Shown piece by piece: positions 45,254-56,999 of a stretch of DNA of 64,000 nt (within the stretch, counting starts at the first letter, position 1; every line of letters starts with the position of its first letter). This DNA comes from Thalassia testudinum. Taxonomy: Eukaryota; Streptophyta; Magnoliopsida; Alismatales; Hydrocharitaceae. Made by a program: the position numbers and the translations under genes. The stretch is from contig JAZHRO010000039.1 of NCBI GenBank assembly GCA_037157565.1, positions 47,678,001 through 47,742,000 of the forward strand, given 5' to 3'. A model generated the notes under the pieces. The model did not search any database, had not been told where the DNA came from, and was given only the letters and a program-made list of their open reading frames with translations.

Positions 45254-48200
45254 ATATAAAGCAGCCTATAATCATTTTCAGGAATTTTTCATGTAATTAC
45301 TTTATACTGTATTTAAAGAGCAATGCTTCACTATAACATGGATATGACTTCAAATTCAAATGTTGAGAAGAACAAGATTTTTCGGATAATATGATGCAAC
45401 AACAAGTGCTAGTCAATACCATGATTCATGAAATAGTAAGTGAAAAAACTAGAGTAATTTCCACCATTAGCTGCATGCCGTTACCACATGCGTGTCTTTG
45501 TCAGTAATGAAGATATTGATTTGTTTCTGAACCAAGCGGAAAAACTTATAAAAATAATAAGAACAACATGTTGCTAACATGAGACTATTATGCAAGAAGA
45601 TGCTCTTTCATAAAAAGGGGCAGCATGTAGTTATCTTTTTACAGAATGATTCAACCATGAGCATTGTTTTGTTTGTTTTAGATAAATGGCAGACAACAAG
45701 CAGGTAAAGGAAGAATAAGCAATCCAAGCAACTAGATGAAGAATGCCATATTTTACATGGACAACCCCTTGAGAAGAGGGGGAAAACCATGGGCACAAAA
45801 AGATACACTATGAATTCACTGTAAAGAGGATGCATGGAGTACATAGGTATTCATAGACCCAAGATGAATAGAATCCCAGTAGGCAATAGAAAGAAGATTC
45901 TATGATACTAGTGCCAAGCTCAAACAAACCCATTTATATAATCTTAGACAAAGCCAACATTAAAAAAGTCTCAACAAACCTCCAACTTGAGTTGCACTCC
46001 ATTTGAAATGCAATAAGCGGTGGCAGACTCAACAAATCCCCATCTTGTCTTTAAGTCCATCTGAAATGCAATAAGTCATCATCTTTCTTGCCATCAAGTT
46101 ATCACCAGCCTAAACAAATACCTTGACCATAGTTTACACAAGCATTAAACTTGGATGAAGGTACAGGCCTTGATGTCACCTCAACTCTTGACAAACATTT
46201 TTTTTTCCTTTCGGAAGACCATCAGCAGCTAAAGTTTTACCATTCCTCTTGGTTCATCCTTAAATCACATGTGTGGTTTTTATTTGAAGATTCTACCTCT
46301 TTAGACATGGAAACTACTTGCTCCATACAACCTTACTATGAAACAACTCCTGGACTGAACATCACTCGTATGTCACAAATCAACTCTACTACTCATAATG
46401 CATTTGTAAATGTTGAACCTGCATATGTAGAGGGTGAGTTGATCACCCTTCCTTCATGCCTTATTCCAATGCAAGCTTTTTCTTTTGCGACAATTCTTAT
46501 TTTCTTTTATATTGAGCAAGTGACATAATATTTGAAGATAAAAAATCATGAGAATCTATCACAAACTCCACTTGCTTGACAACCCTCACATCTCTGTTTG
46601 CATCAAAAGAAGAAGAAGTCGAATCTACATCCAATGACAAGACAATGGAATGACTAAAAACAATCACTCAAATCAGACAATAAGTTTGCTCAATAACCAC
46701 ATGCAAGACAATATCCAAGCACACTGTAAACATACACATCTTCCAGAGCTCAACATGTGCCTTTTCTTTGACAATTGCTTCTTCTGTGGTGATCATTGTG
46801 ATCTGTGCCATTAAACACACGAGTACTACTCCACTCTCAAGATGGATGCCATGGTTGAATGCGAGTCATAGACAAGGAGAGCTACCATGTTTCCTCTGTA
46901 TAACACACGGCATTCATTGTTACCTGACTTTTCTGCACTCACCCTTTCTTCTTTCTTTGGTCTAACTAACCATGCCAAAAACCCTAAAGACGCACCAATA
47001 CTCAAAGAAATAGGTGAACAAAGATAAATCGCCACTAAACCCTAAAACATACTCAGGTGGCCAAGATCCATTGACAAAGCATGTGTCAAACGATAATATT
47101 GGCTAACAAAGCCTTAAATGAATACTCTATTAACAACTTGGATGTTGCTGAGATAGCATCACTTGACCACAATCAGGATCACTTCTTGCATCTATTTTCT
47201 GTAACCCGTGCAAACTAGCAAAACTCTCATCTGGATGATAATAGGAACTTTATTTATCTATACACATTGAATGACTTTATATCATAGAAAGATCATGCAA
47301 CTACATGCCTATCATTAGCAACTTTCATCTTGTTGATCTTCGACTCTCATAGATTGCCCTCAACCTTCTACGACATCCCTTGTACATGATCTACCACAGT
47401 CAAATCTAAACCTTGCTAATCAAACCATCAACCTCCTCCAAAGCATGTTCAGAATCAAGGAATAGAGTATATAGTGTATTTGATCTCCCAATCAACCTTT
47501 AGCCTTAAATCACTCCATTCATTCGAGATCCTTAGATCTTAATCAAGTGCTCCAAAAAATGTACCATTATTTTAGTTGTGGTGAGAAAATCATCAGTGGC
47601 CTTCAAATCATTTTCACATTGATAACACCTATTTAACTTTTCTTTTCAGAAAATGAGAGGAAAACTGCAATGGAAATAGGGACCATCTTCATCTCCTTTG
47701 TTTTCAGAAGAAGATAACAAAGTTGTCACTTTAATCTCTCTTTTCAGGGTAACTATGATCGTAACTAAAACAAGAATCCATCAAGAAGATAGAATTGCCC
47801 ATGAGTTTTCAGCTAGACACCACAATGGCTTACTACTTACTCCATACTGCAGTCACTTTTGATCAAGGCTCACTCATTGTTACACTCCCTCGCATAGAAG
47901 TTAAGTAATCAGGGTGGCACCACTGCTAGCATTAGCTCCTTTAATCCATCAATCACATCGTACATCACCATTGCTCCACCATACCTCTGCCAAGAATGCT
48001 AATGGTCAATATTCCCTGCAAGTGTGCAAATGCCTTCTTTGACAGTTACACTAGCAGAGCTTGATTCCTGAAACCGCCAATGCCAAGAAAGAAGATGACA
48101 ATTCCGCCTTCCCAAAGCCAAGATTGACATGGTCGATGATAAGCATGGCAACATTCCATGCAATGTCATTGATGGTTGTATCAACAAGGGTGATACCACC

Positions 48201-48359
48201 TCCCATGGACCACACGCGACTTTAACACCTTTGCCATAGCAAAGGCATACAAGGATGGAATGAGCTCGCCAAATATAAGACAACATGAATGCGGTCAACA
48301 ATTGGTTGTCAAACTTGCAATGTTAGTTTATCCTCATCTTTTGCTTCTTGTGGTTAATA
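45254..48359. other. Upstream region of the malate dehydrogenase gene, no gene seen
   Basis: No coding region is convincing. The part nearest 45254 may be an intron of the 5' UTR. A dispersed repeat block at 45706-45902 also occurs at 50726-50915. The rest (46000-48300) reads like degraded repeat sequence with many stops; the longest open frame (46151-46528) has no recognisable domain. Confidence 0.5.
45706..45902. repeat. Dispersed repeat, copy 1
   Basis: Matches 50726-50915 over about 190 bp in the same orientation. Shared words include ATTTACATGG, AGAAGAGGGG, CATAGGTATTCATAGACCC-type and AGAATCC/AGAATTCTA. It is probably part of an old interspersed element; class unknown. Confidence 0.7.
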
Positions 48360-48364
48360 GATAT

Positions 48365-48548
48365 TGTTATTAAGTCTAGTTAGTTATAAGTTTGCTTTAT
48401 TTAGGTTGAAATTTCTAGTTTATTTCCTATTCGTGGTTGTCATTTTCTTTTTTTATTGGGACTACCATGTAATTTTTCTAACTTGGCACTCTATATAAAG
48501 AGATCAAGGTTTCTATCATCAATAAGATAGATCATTAGTTTCCCCACA
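48365..48548 (+). repeat. 5' LTR of the gag-only copia element
   Basis: 184 bp with TATATAAAG near 48491 as promoter box and an end CCCCACA directly before the primer site. It lacks about six bases near its start compared with the right LTR. Confidence 0.85.
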
Positions 48549-48560
48549 TGGTATTAGAGC
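48549..48560 (+). other. Primer-binding site, initiator tRNA-Met type
   Basis: TGGTATTAGAGC, adjacent to the LTR end without a spacer. It is one base different from the usual TGGTATCAGAGC. Confidence 0.85.
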
Positions 48561-48949
48561 AGGTTTAGGGAAAGAGAAAAAAAAAATTCTAACCCCAGGA
48601 CCCTCCCTTTCTCTTTCCTACCTCTGAGGAGGACCACCAACCTCGCCTTTTCTCTCTTGCATGCACAAACTGCCTGGAGGAGAGGGGACTACCATTACCC
48701 TCCTCTTGCTTCTCCTCCTCCTCTCCCTCTTTTGCACGGACTGCTACTGCCACCCTCCTCCTCATCTCTCTCTCTCTCTCAAACTACTGGAGGAAGGGGG
48801 CTACCACCGCCCTCCTCTCTCTCTTATGAATGCTACCATTGGAGCAGTGCTACCCTGCTGGAACCACCACCTGACCTCCTCTTCCTACTTGGAGTGCCCC
48901 CCAAGCGAGTCCCTACTGCCTTCATGCAGTTAGCACGTGGATCTCCTTC

Positions 48950-49760
48950 TGATGGCTAATGCAAAGTCTTCTACTGTAACTTCTAAGGACAAGATTTCGA
49001 CTTCCATCCTAGTTCAAGGAACCATGATCAAGTTGTCGGATTCCTCGTACTATATGCTTTGATCACGTGCCTTTTGTATCTTTGTTGGGGGGGCAAGACA
49101 AATTGCATATGCTAACAAGGCCCCTGACTCCAAGAATTGAGCGAATACAAGTGGGAGAAAGATAACTTCTTGGTGATGAATTGGCTAATGAACAACACTG
49201 ATCCAAAGATTAAAGCCAACATGCTCTATAAAGAGTCAGCTAAGGAGAACTAAAAGAATTTGTAGAAGTATTCCCATCGGACGAGCAGCTCCTGACATGC
49301 AAGCATCTACAGATGGATCTGGAATACCAACCAGGGTGATATGTCCTTGGTTAAGTATTTCACCACTTTAGAGGGCCTATTTGAGGAGTTCGTCACCTTT
49401 CAACCTGCTTGCTACAAAAAGCAAGTTACTAAGTGAGCAGAGTGGCAGATCTACAGCTTCTTAAATGATCTTGCACCACGATACTAGTCAACACGTAATC
49501 AAATTTTGGCTTCAGACATGGTACTAGATTTGGAGACAACATATGGTCATCTTTAGAGGATTGATGTTTGATTGACCATTGTCTGCTTCTCCTGCTGCTA
49601 TTCCTGACACTTTAACCTTCACTGCTTTTAGAGGAAGAGGTGATCATTCTACTCATCATGGATGAGGTCATTGCATCTTCTCTCCCTGCATTCATTGCAA
49701 GCAAACGAACCACCCTTCAGAGAAGTGCTAGGAGAAGTTTAGTAAGCCTGCCTGAGAACT
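48950..49760 (+). pseudogene. Copia-type gag remnant with CCHC zinc knuckle
   Basis: Several frames give gag-like pieces, such as LSDSSYYML, YKWEKDNFLVMNWLMNN and WQIYSFLNDLAP-like stretches. At 49687-49728 the frame reads CIHCKQTNHPSEKC, a CX2CX4HX4C nucleic-acid-binding knuckle, followed directly by TAG. Many stops and frame changes are present. It is the only protein remnant in this element. Confidence 0.65.
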
Positions 49761-50256
49761 AACTACGACAGAGATTTTGGTGCCTGAGACTATTCCAACA
49801 TAGTAGGGCTAGACCGTCTAAGGAAGCTATTGAGAAGTGGGCCAACCTCTTTTATTGTTGTTGGGACTACTACTGAAGTGAGCCAACCACTTCTACTGCT
49901 GTAGTTGCGACTACTACTGACGTTACTTCGTGCTTTGCCGACCTTACTACTGATTCTGCATCTAATAATCCCTTTGATGATGCAAATGACGCTATTGACT
50001 AGTGAGGGAATTGTGCATGATGCTTATCTCCTCCTACCTACTATCTACCACCTGCTTGCTATTTCCTACCTGCATGCCTTTCTCCAGTGTTTTTTCTTAG
50101 GTTTCCATTAGTGTAAGTTGACTACTTCTACTACAATTACCTACCTGCCTGCCCACCTGCTCCTCCAGCCATACGATGTTGCCATTGAGGGGGAGACTAT
50201 TATTTCTTTTTGTCTATAGGTTGGGTGTGTTCTCCATGCTTCCAGTTGGAGGGGAG

Positions 50257-50446
50257 TGTTGGAGTTGCCAAGTCTAGTTAGTTATAAGTTTGCTTTGTTT
50301 AGGTTGAGATTTTTACTTTATTTCTTATTTTTGTTTGTTATTTTCTATTTCTATTAGAACTACAATGTCATTTTTCTAACTTGACGCTTTACATAAAAAG
50401 GTTAAGGTTTCTATTATCAGAAAGACAGTTCATTAGTCTCTCCACA
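50257..50446 (+). repeat. 3' LTR of the gag-only copia element
   Basis: 190 bp, collinear with the left LTR, preceded by the purine tract and followed by the GATAT duplication. Confidence 0.87.
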
Positions 50447-50451
50447 GATAT

Positions 50452-51220
50452 GAAGAACTTAACATGGCACACAGTAACAACGTCTCACTTAAGATGCAAA
50501 TTTCATCACCAAAAATGAAACCTCCAATTGCAACAAAGCATCTCAGGAAAAACAGTGTTGTCTTGTTGGGATACTCCATCCTATTTGACATGGAATTGCT
50601 AGGAAACATCTTCCAACAAAAACCACGTTGGCATGGACAAGCCTCAATTTATCTTCCTGTTTGAAAAATATGACAAGATCCTACGCCAAGTTGTGAGGGA
50701 CAGAATGGCTCATCACAAGTAACCGAATGGCAAATAAGCAACCTAAGTAACCACTCGAGGACACCATAATTTACATGGGAATTTCCCTAAGAAGAGGGGA
50801 AAAATCACAACCAAAAAAGGGACGCTCTTGAATGCGCTGTGAAAAGAATACTTGAAGGACATAGGATATTCATAGACCCTAGCTGAACAGAATTCTAATA
50901 GGAAGAGGACTCTAGAATAAGGGTTCCAAACAAAAACAAACTCAAATATAGTTCTAAGTAGATCCAAATATAAGTCACAAACTCAACCATGTCATTTTTT
51001 ACCTTTTTGGTGAATAAGGTCACTACCAAAGGAGGACAAGATGCACAAATTACTAAGGTGGGTACTCCATAACTTCCTCGGTTTGTCCTTTCCCAATGTC
51101 TGCAGTGGCTGCATCCAGAATGTAGCTTCAGCACCGTACCATTTAATGTGATTCCTAATTGCCTCACCTCAATGCAGCTATTATTGCCCAACCAACGTGG
51201 CATCCGCTGCCTCATTATGG
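50452..51220. other. Spacer with dispersed repeat copy 2
   Basis: No gene is supported. The block 50726-50915 is homologous to 45706-45902. Since the gag-only element (48365-50446) lies between them, the two copies may belong to separate insertions or to a larger duplicated repeat. Confidence 0.55.
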
Positions 51221-51354
51221 TGTTGCGTTGTGTATGCTGGATTTTTTTATTATTTTATGTAGTGAAAGGATATACTTGTAATTCTCTTTCCATGATCTCT
51301 ATATATAAAAAGGCCCAAGGCCACTCTAAACAAACAATTCATTTCGATCCTACC
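51221..51354 (+). repeat. 5' LTR of the copia element
   Basis: 134 bp, aligned with 56034-56168. TATATATAAAAAGG at about 51300-51313 is the promoter box. Confidence 0.75.
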
Positions 51355-51886
51355 TGGAGCTTTGGTATTCCACCAAACCCTAACCTCCTAACCCCCACCA
51401 AAACCCAAGCCTCCACCACCTCTTCTCAGCTGCGCCGCCGGCCTCCAAGGCCAGCAGCACCACCCCTCCACTAGCCACCAAGGCCGCCGTAGGTGCCCTT
51501 TCAGCTACACTGCTGCGCTAGCCTTTACAGGGCCGCCGCAACCATCGCAGGAGCCCTCACAAGGCTTCCTCCTCCGCCACAAGGCCTTCCCCCGTGCACC
51601 ATCATCCTCGCTCCAGGTCCACACGGCCTTTAGGTCACCTCTAGAGGCTATGTTGGCCTAGATCAGGAACGTGTGGGCTTCACACAACTCAGGAGGGGGG
51701 CTTCTACTGATTGGAAGGCTTCGCTAAGACCGTTCATATGCCCTAGCGTGGGCAAACGAAGTTAGGAAGGCTCTTTAAGATCTGAAAAGTCAAATTTCAG
51801 ACCTCATGATCTGATTTTCAAAGTTATAGATCAGTAATTCTTTGTGGATCTTAGCTTTGAATACTATGGGGGATTAGAAGGAAACT

Positions 51887-52861
51887 GTGAGTGACTTGAT
51901 GGGGAAGAGTTCTACCACATGCACTCTACCTCACATGCAGGGGACATCGATTAAGTTGGATGGTTCCAACTTCTTGCTTTGGTCCGCCTCCTCCCGGTTT
52001 GTCGGATCTCATAGGAAGAAATATATCTTGACTGATGTTGTTTCTATTGTTAAGTCTGTCGATTGGGAGGCAAACAACGATTGGGTTGCTACTTATCTTC
52101 TCAACAATGTCACTCAGACCATCACCAAGTAGGTCATGGCTCATGTTTTAGTCAAGAAGTGAGAAGTACTTCATGAGATACACTCTCATAGAAGTAATAT
52201 TACCTGGTTGTATAGCGTTGTAGAGGGTGTTCACAGTCTTCGGAAAGGCACCATGTCCTTATCCGAATATTATGGCACCATGAGGAATCTGCGGGATGAG
52301 CAAGATGTGTACCATCCAATCTCTACGGACGCTTCTGTTATGGCCAAGCAGAGAGAAGCTATTTGCTCTTTTCAACTTCTATCTGGTCTTAGCTCCGAGT
52401 ACAAGGCAATCAGATCAGTTCATTACTATGGGCAAGATCCCTACACTGGAGCAAATCCATGCTCGTCTTTCTAGGCTTACCACCTCGGATCTCGTGCCCA
52501 CCACTGATGCCTCTGCCATGGTTGTTGTTGGCTGTGGTAGAGGAAATTCAGGGGAAGAGGTGCAAAGCTTGTGGTGGTAGTGCACGTGGATGTGGTCATG
52601 GTTGGAGTTCCTTCTTCTGTGAGTACTGTGACAGGAATAGACACACTGTGGACCGATGCTGGGTGAAGCACGATTACCCACAGGGTATGGATCCACGTGC
52701 CCATCAGGTATCTGTAGAGGAGACTACTGAGGTGCAGGAGAATGATAGCCAGATCACTGTTTCCAGAGTTGATTACGAGCGATTTATGGTTCTTCAGGGA
52801 TCTACTTCTACTTCTGTTCAGAGGTCTGCAAATACTTCTGTCATGTCAGTTAAATCCCAAG
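51887..52861 (+). pseudogene. Copia gag with CCHC zinc knuckle (decayed)
   Basis: The N-terminal part reads IKLDGSNFLLWSASSRFVG and DWVATYLLNNVTQTI. The central part (52208-52474) reads LRKGTMSLSEYYGTMRNLRD and REAICSFQLLSGLSSEYKAI, the usual copia gag core. A frame change follows, then CEYCDRNRHTVDRCW (about 52618-52662), a CX2CX4HX4C knuckle. A stop near 52130 and at least one frameshift break it. Confidence 0.85.
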
Positions 52862-54170
52862 CTCCTAACTGGCTTGCGGATTCCAGTGCCTCTTCTTACA
52901 TTATTGGTGATACTACCCTCTTTTCTTCTCTACGGGACCTTGTTACCCCATTTCAAGTTAAAGTGGTTGATAAGGGTTTATCACCAATTACTGGGCTCGA
53001 AAATATCTCTATCTTTAACACTTTGCCCTTTTTTAATATCATGCATGCTCCTAAATTTGAACTTAATTTAATGTTTATTAGCCAAATTACCAAAGATTTG
53101 AGATGCCAAGGAGTATTCCATGATCAATATTTCTTCTTATAAGACCTCCAGACAATGAGGCAGATTAGTGGAGGACTGATAGAACGATCTCTACTACCTA
53201 CATATTCCTCCTTCCAGTATTGATGCTATTTGTGCCACTACCGCTCTCCAATGACACTTAAGGCTTGGTCATCCCAGTTTGCATGTTTTGCGTCGTCAGT
53301 TTCCTATGCTGTTTTTTCTCGATGTTTTGAGATGTAATGCTTGTCAGTTGGGTAAACACCATAGGTCTTCTTTTCCACCAAATAATAAAAGAACTAAGTC
53401 TACTTTTGCTCTTGTTCATGCTGTTGTTTGAGGTCCTTGTAGGGTCAAGAGTGTTAGATAATTTCGGTATTTTCTTATTCTTATGGATGATCATACCAAG
53501 ATGTCCTGGATTTTTATGATAAAAGAAAAATCCTAAATCTTTGATATTGTCAAAAATTTTATTGTGGAAATAAAGACTCAATTTTCTACGGTTAAGATTT
53601 TTCAAAGTGACAATGAGTTGAAAATTTTAAATGTCAAGACGCTTTTTTCAAATCTTTTTGTATTATTCAGTAGACCACTTGCATTCATACTTCCTAACAA
53701 AATAGGGTTGCCGAACGCAACCTTCGACATCTTGATGTAGCCCATTCTATTATGTTTCACATGAATGTCTCGTCACAGTTTTTGGCTAATGCTGTTCTTA
53801 CTGCTACTTATCTGGTGAATCAAGTTTGCTCCTCTGTCATACGGGGTAAAACTCCGTATTCTTTGTTGTTTCCTAGCAAGGATGTTTTTTCTGTTACTTC
53901 TATTGTCTTTGACTGTTTGTGTTTTGTTCACTTGCATGAAGTGGATAAGATATCTCCTCGCTCTATGAAGTGTGTATTTCTGGGTTACTCCATGACCCCA
54001 AAAAGGTACAGATGTTATGACCTTGTTTCACAGAGATTTTTTGTTTCTGCTGATGTCACCCTTTTTGAGAAAATTCTATATTACCAAAAACAGGGGGAGG
54101 AACCTACTAAGCCATCATATGAGGTTCCCCTTCTTATGTCCACTAAGCCACCATAACCCACCGAAACACC
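52862..54170 (+). pseudogene. Copia protease and integrase (decayed)
   Basis: The protease region starts NWLADSSASSYIIGDTTLFS; the usual DSG core is DSS here, so the active site has lost its Gly. The pre-integrase zinc region appears near 53255-53360 (LRLGHPSLHVLRRQ, CNACQLGKHH). The integrase core is present only in fragments across frames (ILMDDHTKMSWIFMI, IFQSDNE). The C-terminal part at 53752-54090 is more intact (ANAVLTATYLVNQV, MKCVFLGYSMTPKRYRCYD). Confidence 0.82.
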
Positions 54171-54550
54171 TATACCCAGGGTTGCTCAGCTTGATCCAGG
54201 TACTTTTCCGTATCATCCTGAGATTCCTGATACAGATACTTTTCCTAAGCATTTCCAACGTAGGACCCAAGATGTTTCTCAAGTGGATGAACCACTATCT
54301 ACTATTTTTGCTCAGTTCCTACCAATTGCTGATGATTTGTCTGAGAACTAGGTAATTCCTACTACTAAAGACACTACTCTAGACCTTCCTATTGCACAAA
54401 GGAAGGTTCCACGTTTTTGTACTAAATACTCTGTCTCAGTTTATGTCCCTTGACAGCCTATCTACAGTTGGATGCTAGTTTTCCCTGGTCATTGACGGTG
54501 TGCAGGTACTGCGAGATCATCATAAGGTCTTTCGAGATCCATCTTGAACC

Positions 54551-56025
54551 TTGGCAATGGAGGAGATGGCAGCTTTACAACCCCAAGGCACGTTAGACCT
54601 TGTTGATCTATCCCTAGGTGCTACTGTTGTGAGGTGTAGATTGGTGTACACCCTCAAATGTCGTACTAATGACACTATGGATCGGTACAAGGCACACTTG
54701 GTGGCTAAAGGATATACTCAGACTTTCGAGGTTGACTACTTTGAGACTTTTACCCCAATATCTCGTTTTAATTCTGTTCAGATACTGCTATCTCTTGCTA
54801 TCAACAGACATTAAACCGTTCATCATATTGATATCAAAAATACCTTTCTGTATGCCGATTTAGAGAAGGAAGCCTACATGGAGCAACCACCCAGCTTCCC
54901 TACTAAGGGAAAGTGTCAAAAGGTGTGTAAACTGAAGAAAGCTATCTATGGACTAAAACAAAGTCCTAGAGCTTGGTTTGAAAGGTTCAGCAGGGTGATC
55001 CAGGATTATGGCTTCACTAGATCTTCTGCTGATCATTCTGTCTTTACATTGCATAAAAAGATAGATTCAGTCATACTTGTGATGTATGTAGATATACTTT
55101 TGACTGGCAGTGACAAGGCATAGAGGAAACGAAGAAGATACTACAGTCATACTTTGTTACCAAGGATTTAGGCTCCATCAACTATTTCCTTGGTATTGAG
55201 GTACAACACACTGGAGGACTTGTGCTATCCAAGCGTAAGTACGTTCTTGACATGCTGAGACATGGGTGTGCTGAGGTGCAAACCAACATACGTGCCCATG
55301 GATGTATCCTTACTTATTGCAGATAATAACAATCCTTTATTGCAAGATGCCACTGGATACCGTGCAGTGATTGGTAAGCTATTGTATCTAACTGTTACTC
55401 GTCCTGACATTGCCTTTACTGTTGATAGGTTAAGCCAGTTTATGCAGTCGCCAAGAGAAGTCCACTGGGATGGTGCTCGCTAGATTCTCAGGTATTTGAA
55501 AAGTGCACCTAAGAAAGGTCTCCTTTTCAAAGATAATGGACACTTAGATATTTGTGGATGCTCTGATGTAGACTATGCAGAAGCTCATGAGGATCGGAAA
55601 TCCACTATAGGATACTGCACTTTTGTTGGAGGCAATCTGGTTACGTGGAGTAAGAAACAAGCAGTGGTATCTAGATCTAGTGCTAAATCTGAATACAGGG
55701 CCATGTCTCAGATTACTTGTGGGTTACTCTAAGTTTGTTCCATTCGGGAAGACCTTGGAGTGCATCTACCTGATCCTATTCCGATACACTGTGACAACAA
55801 GACGATCACCTTTATTGCAAATAATCATGTTTTCTATGAGAGAACCAAGCATATTAAAGTGAATTGTCATTTCATCAGAGAGGCCATTCTGGCTAAGAAG
55901 ATTTCTACACCCTACATATGCACTGAAGACCAACTGGTAGATATCTTCACTAAAGCACTTCTCAAGAAGAGCTTACATTATTTTTGTTCCCAACTGAGCA
56001 TGTTTGATTCTTATGCTCTAACTTG
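54551..56025 (+). pseudogene. Copia reverse transcriptase and RNase H (decayed)
   Basis: It begins AMEEMAALQPQGTLDLVDL and YKAHLVAKGYTQTFEVDYFE. After a stop near 54813 it resumes with LKKAIYGLKQSPRAWFERFS. The catalytic box reads YVDILLTG at about 55085-55108: one codon of the expected YVDD is missing. RNase H follows with RPDIAFTVDRLSQFMQSP, DRKSTIGYCTFVGGNLVTW, SRSSAKSEYRAM and ERTKHIKVNCHFIREAI. Stops occur near 55122, 55481 and 55730. Confidence 0.88.
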
Positions 56026-56033
56026 AGAAGGAG

Positions 56034-56168
56034 AGTTGAGTTATGTATGGTGGGTCTTTTTATTATTTTGTGTAGTGAAAGGGTATACTTGTAATTCTCT
56101 ATTTATAAGTTCTCTATATAAAGAGGCCTAAGGTCTCTTTGAATAAACCATTCATTTCGATCCTACCA
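56034..56168 (+). repeat. 3' LTR of the copia element
   Basis: About 135 bp, preceded by the purine-rich tract. TATATAAAGAGG is its promoter box. Confidence 0.75.
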
Positions 56169-56330
56169 GTGATCATGTAACCTATGTGGCTACCATCACC
56201 TAGCCAACATGGCTCTAATGGCTCTAATCCTACTACAAGCATCCAACACATGCTATGCCATAGCTTTGATTGCTAATGCTTGTTTGGTTCTTGTGATGCT
56301 CATCATGAAGTCCTTACACCCAAATTAGGT

Positions 56331-56973
56331 TGTTGGAGAAAATAATGCCTTTTAATCAAATCGGGAACTTGATCTTTCTTATATAGAGAGTAAAGTTAGA
56401 AAAATTACATAAAAGACCTAACCGAACTATACAACTTCCTAACATGAATATAAAACTAACTAGGACTCTTAAACTTAGTAACAGACTCTAATCCGAAAGA
56501 CTAATGATTTTCCTAATACTTTAACATGATCAACCCTGGTTCTTTTTTTCTTTTCCTTTGAAAGGTCAACCCTAATTCTTTTGAGTAGACAACCACATTC
56601 GCATTCTAAAAAAGAAGTCCCAAGGAGGCAAAATGACTTGTTGATTCTAACTTTGCACAATCCTGATATCCATGGAAGATGCCATTGTTCCTTTCCCACT
56701 AAATTGCCTACGAAGTAAGCATGACAATTGACTCCTAGCAAGACTGGAGGACAATTCCAAAGCCAATCTTTTCCCACTCTGGGACAATTTCAGTTTGAAG
56801 AAAGAGACTCAAACAAGTGCTTCGTGCCTTCAAGTTTGTTGAGAGGAAAGGTGGAATTGGCTTATTCATAGAAACCCTAGCCTCTTTATATAAAGAGGTA
56901 AAGGGAAAATTATGCAATAGTCCATACAAGAATAACAATTAACAAAACAAATAATAAAACATATATTCTAGCA
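56331..56973 (-). repeat. 3' LTR of the truncated copia element
   Basis: 643 bp, TGTTGGAG...TTCTAGCA on the plus strand. On the minus strand a CTTTATATAAAGAGG box near 56882-56896 fits a promoter. The left edge is chosen from the TG and is less certain than the right. Confidence 0.65.
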
Positions 56974-56999
56974 CTCTTCCTCAAAATGGAGCATATATA

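Larger units (their letters stand above)
48365..50446 (+). mobile_element. Short Ty1/copia-type element without pol (gag-only, non-autonomous)
   Basis: LTRs at 48365-48548 (184 bp) and 50257-50446 (190 bp) have TG...CA ends and are flanked by GATAT (48360-48364 and 50447-50451). The primer site TGGTATTAGAGC follows the left LTR directly (48549-48560). A purine tract (TTGGAGGGGAG) ends at 50256. The 1.7-kb interior contains decayed gag-like sequence with a zinc knuckle (49687-49728) but no protease, integrase, polymerase or RNase H. It is a non-autonomous element like the gag-only type known in plants; it would need enzymes from a partner. Confidence 0.85.
51221..56168 (+). mobile_element. Ty1/copia element, complete layout, decayed (Ale-like size)
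   Basis: Short LTRs of about 134 bp (51221-51354 and 56034-56168) enclose gag, protease, integrase, reverse transcriptase and RNase H in the copia order. The LTRs contain a TATATAAA-type box and end CATTTCGATCCTACC. A purine-rich AACTTGAGAAGGAGAG precedes the right LTR. A conserved primer site and target duplication could not be recognised, so the exact ends are uncertain by a few bases. LTR size suggests the Ale group. Multiple stops make it inactive. Confidence 0.85.

Noticed and set aside
46151..46528. 125-codon plus-strand frame upstream of the malate dehydrogenase gene
   Set aside because: No recognisable domain, odd composition and surrounding sequence full of stops; likely chance.
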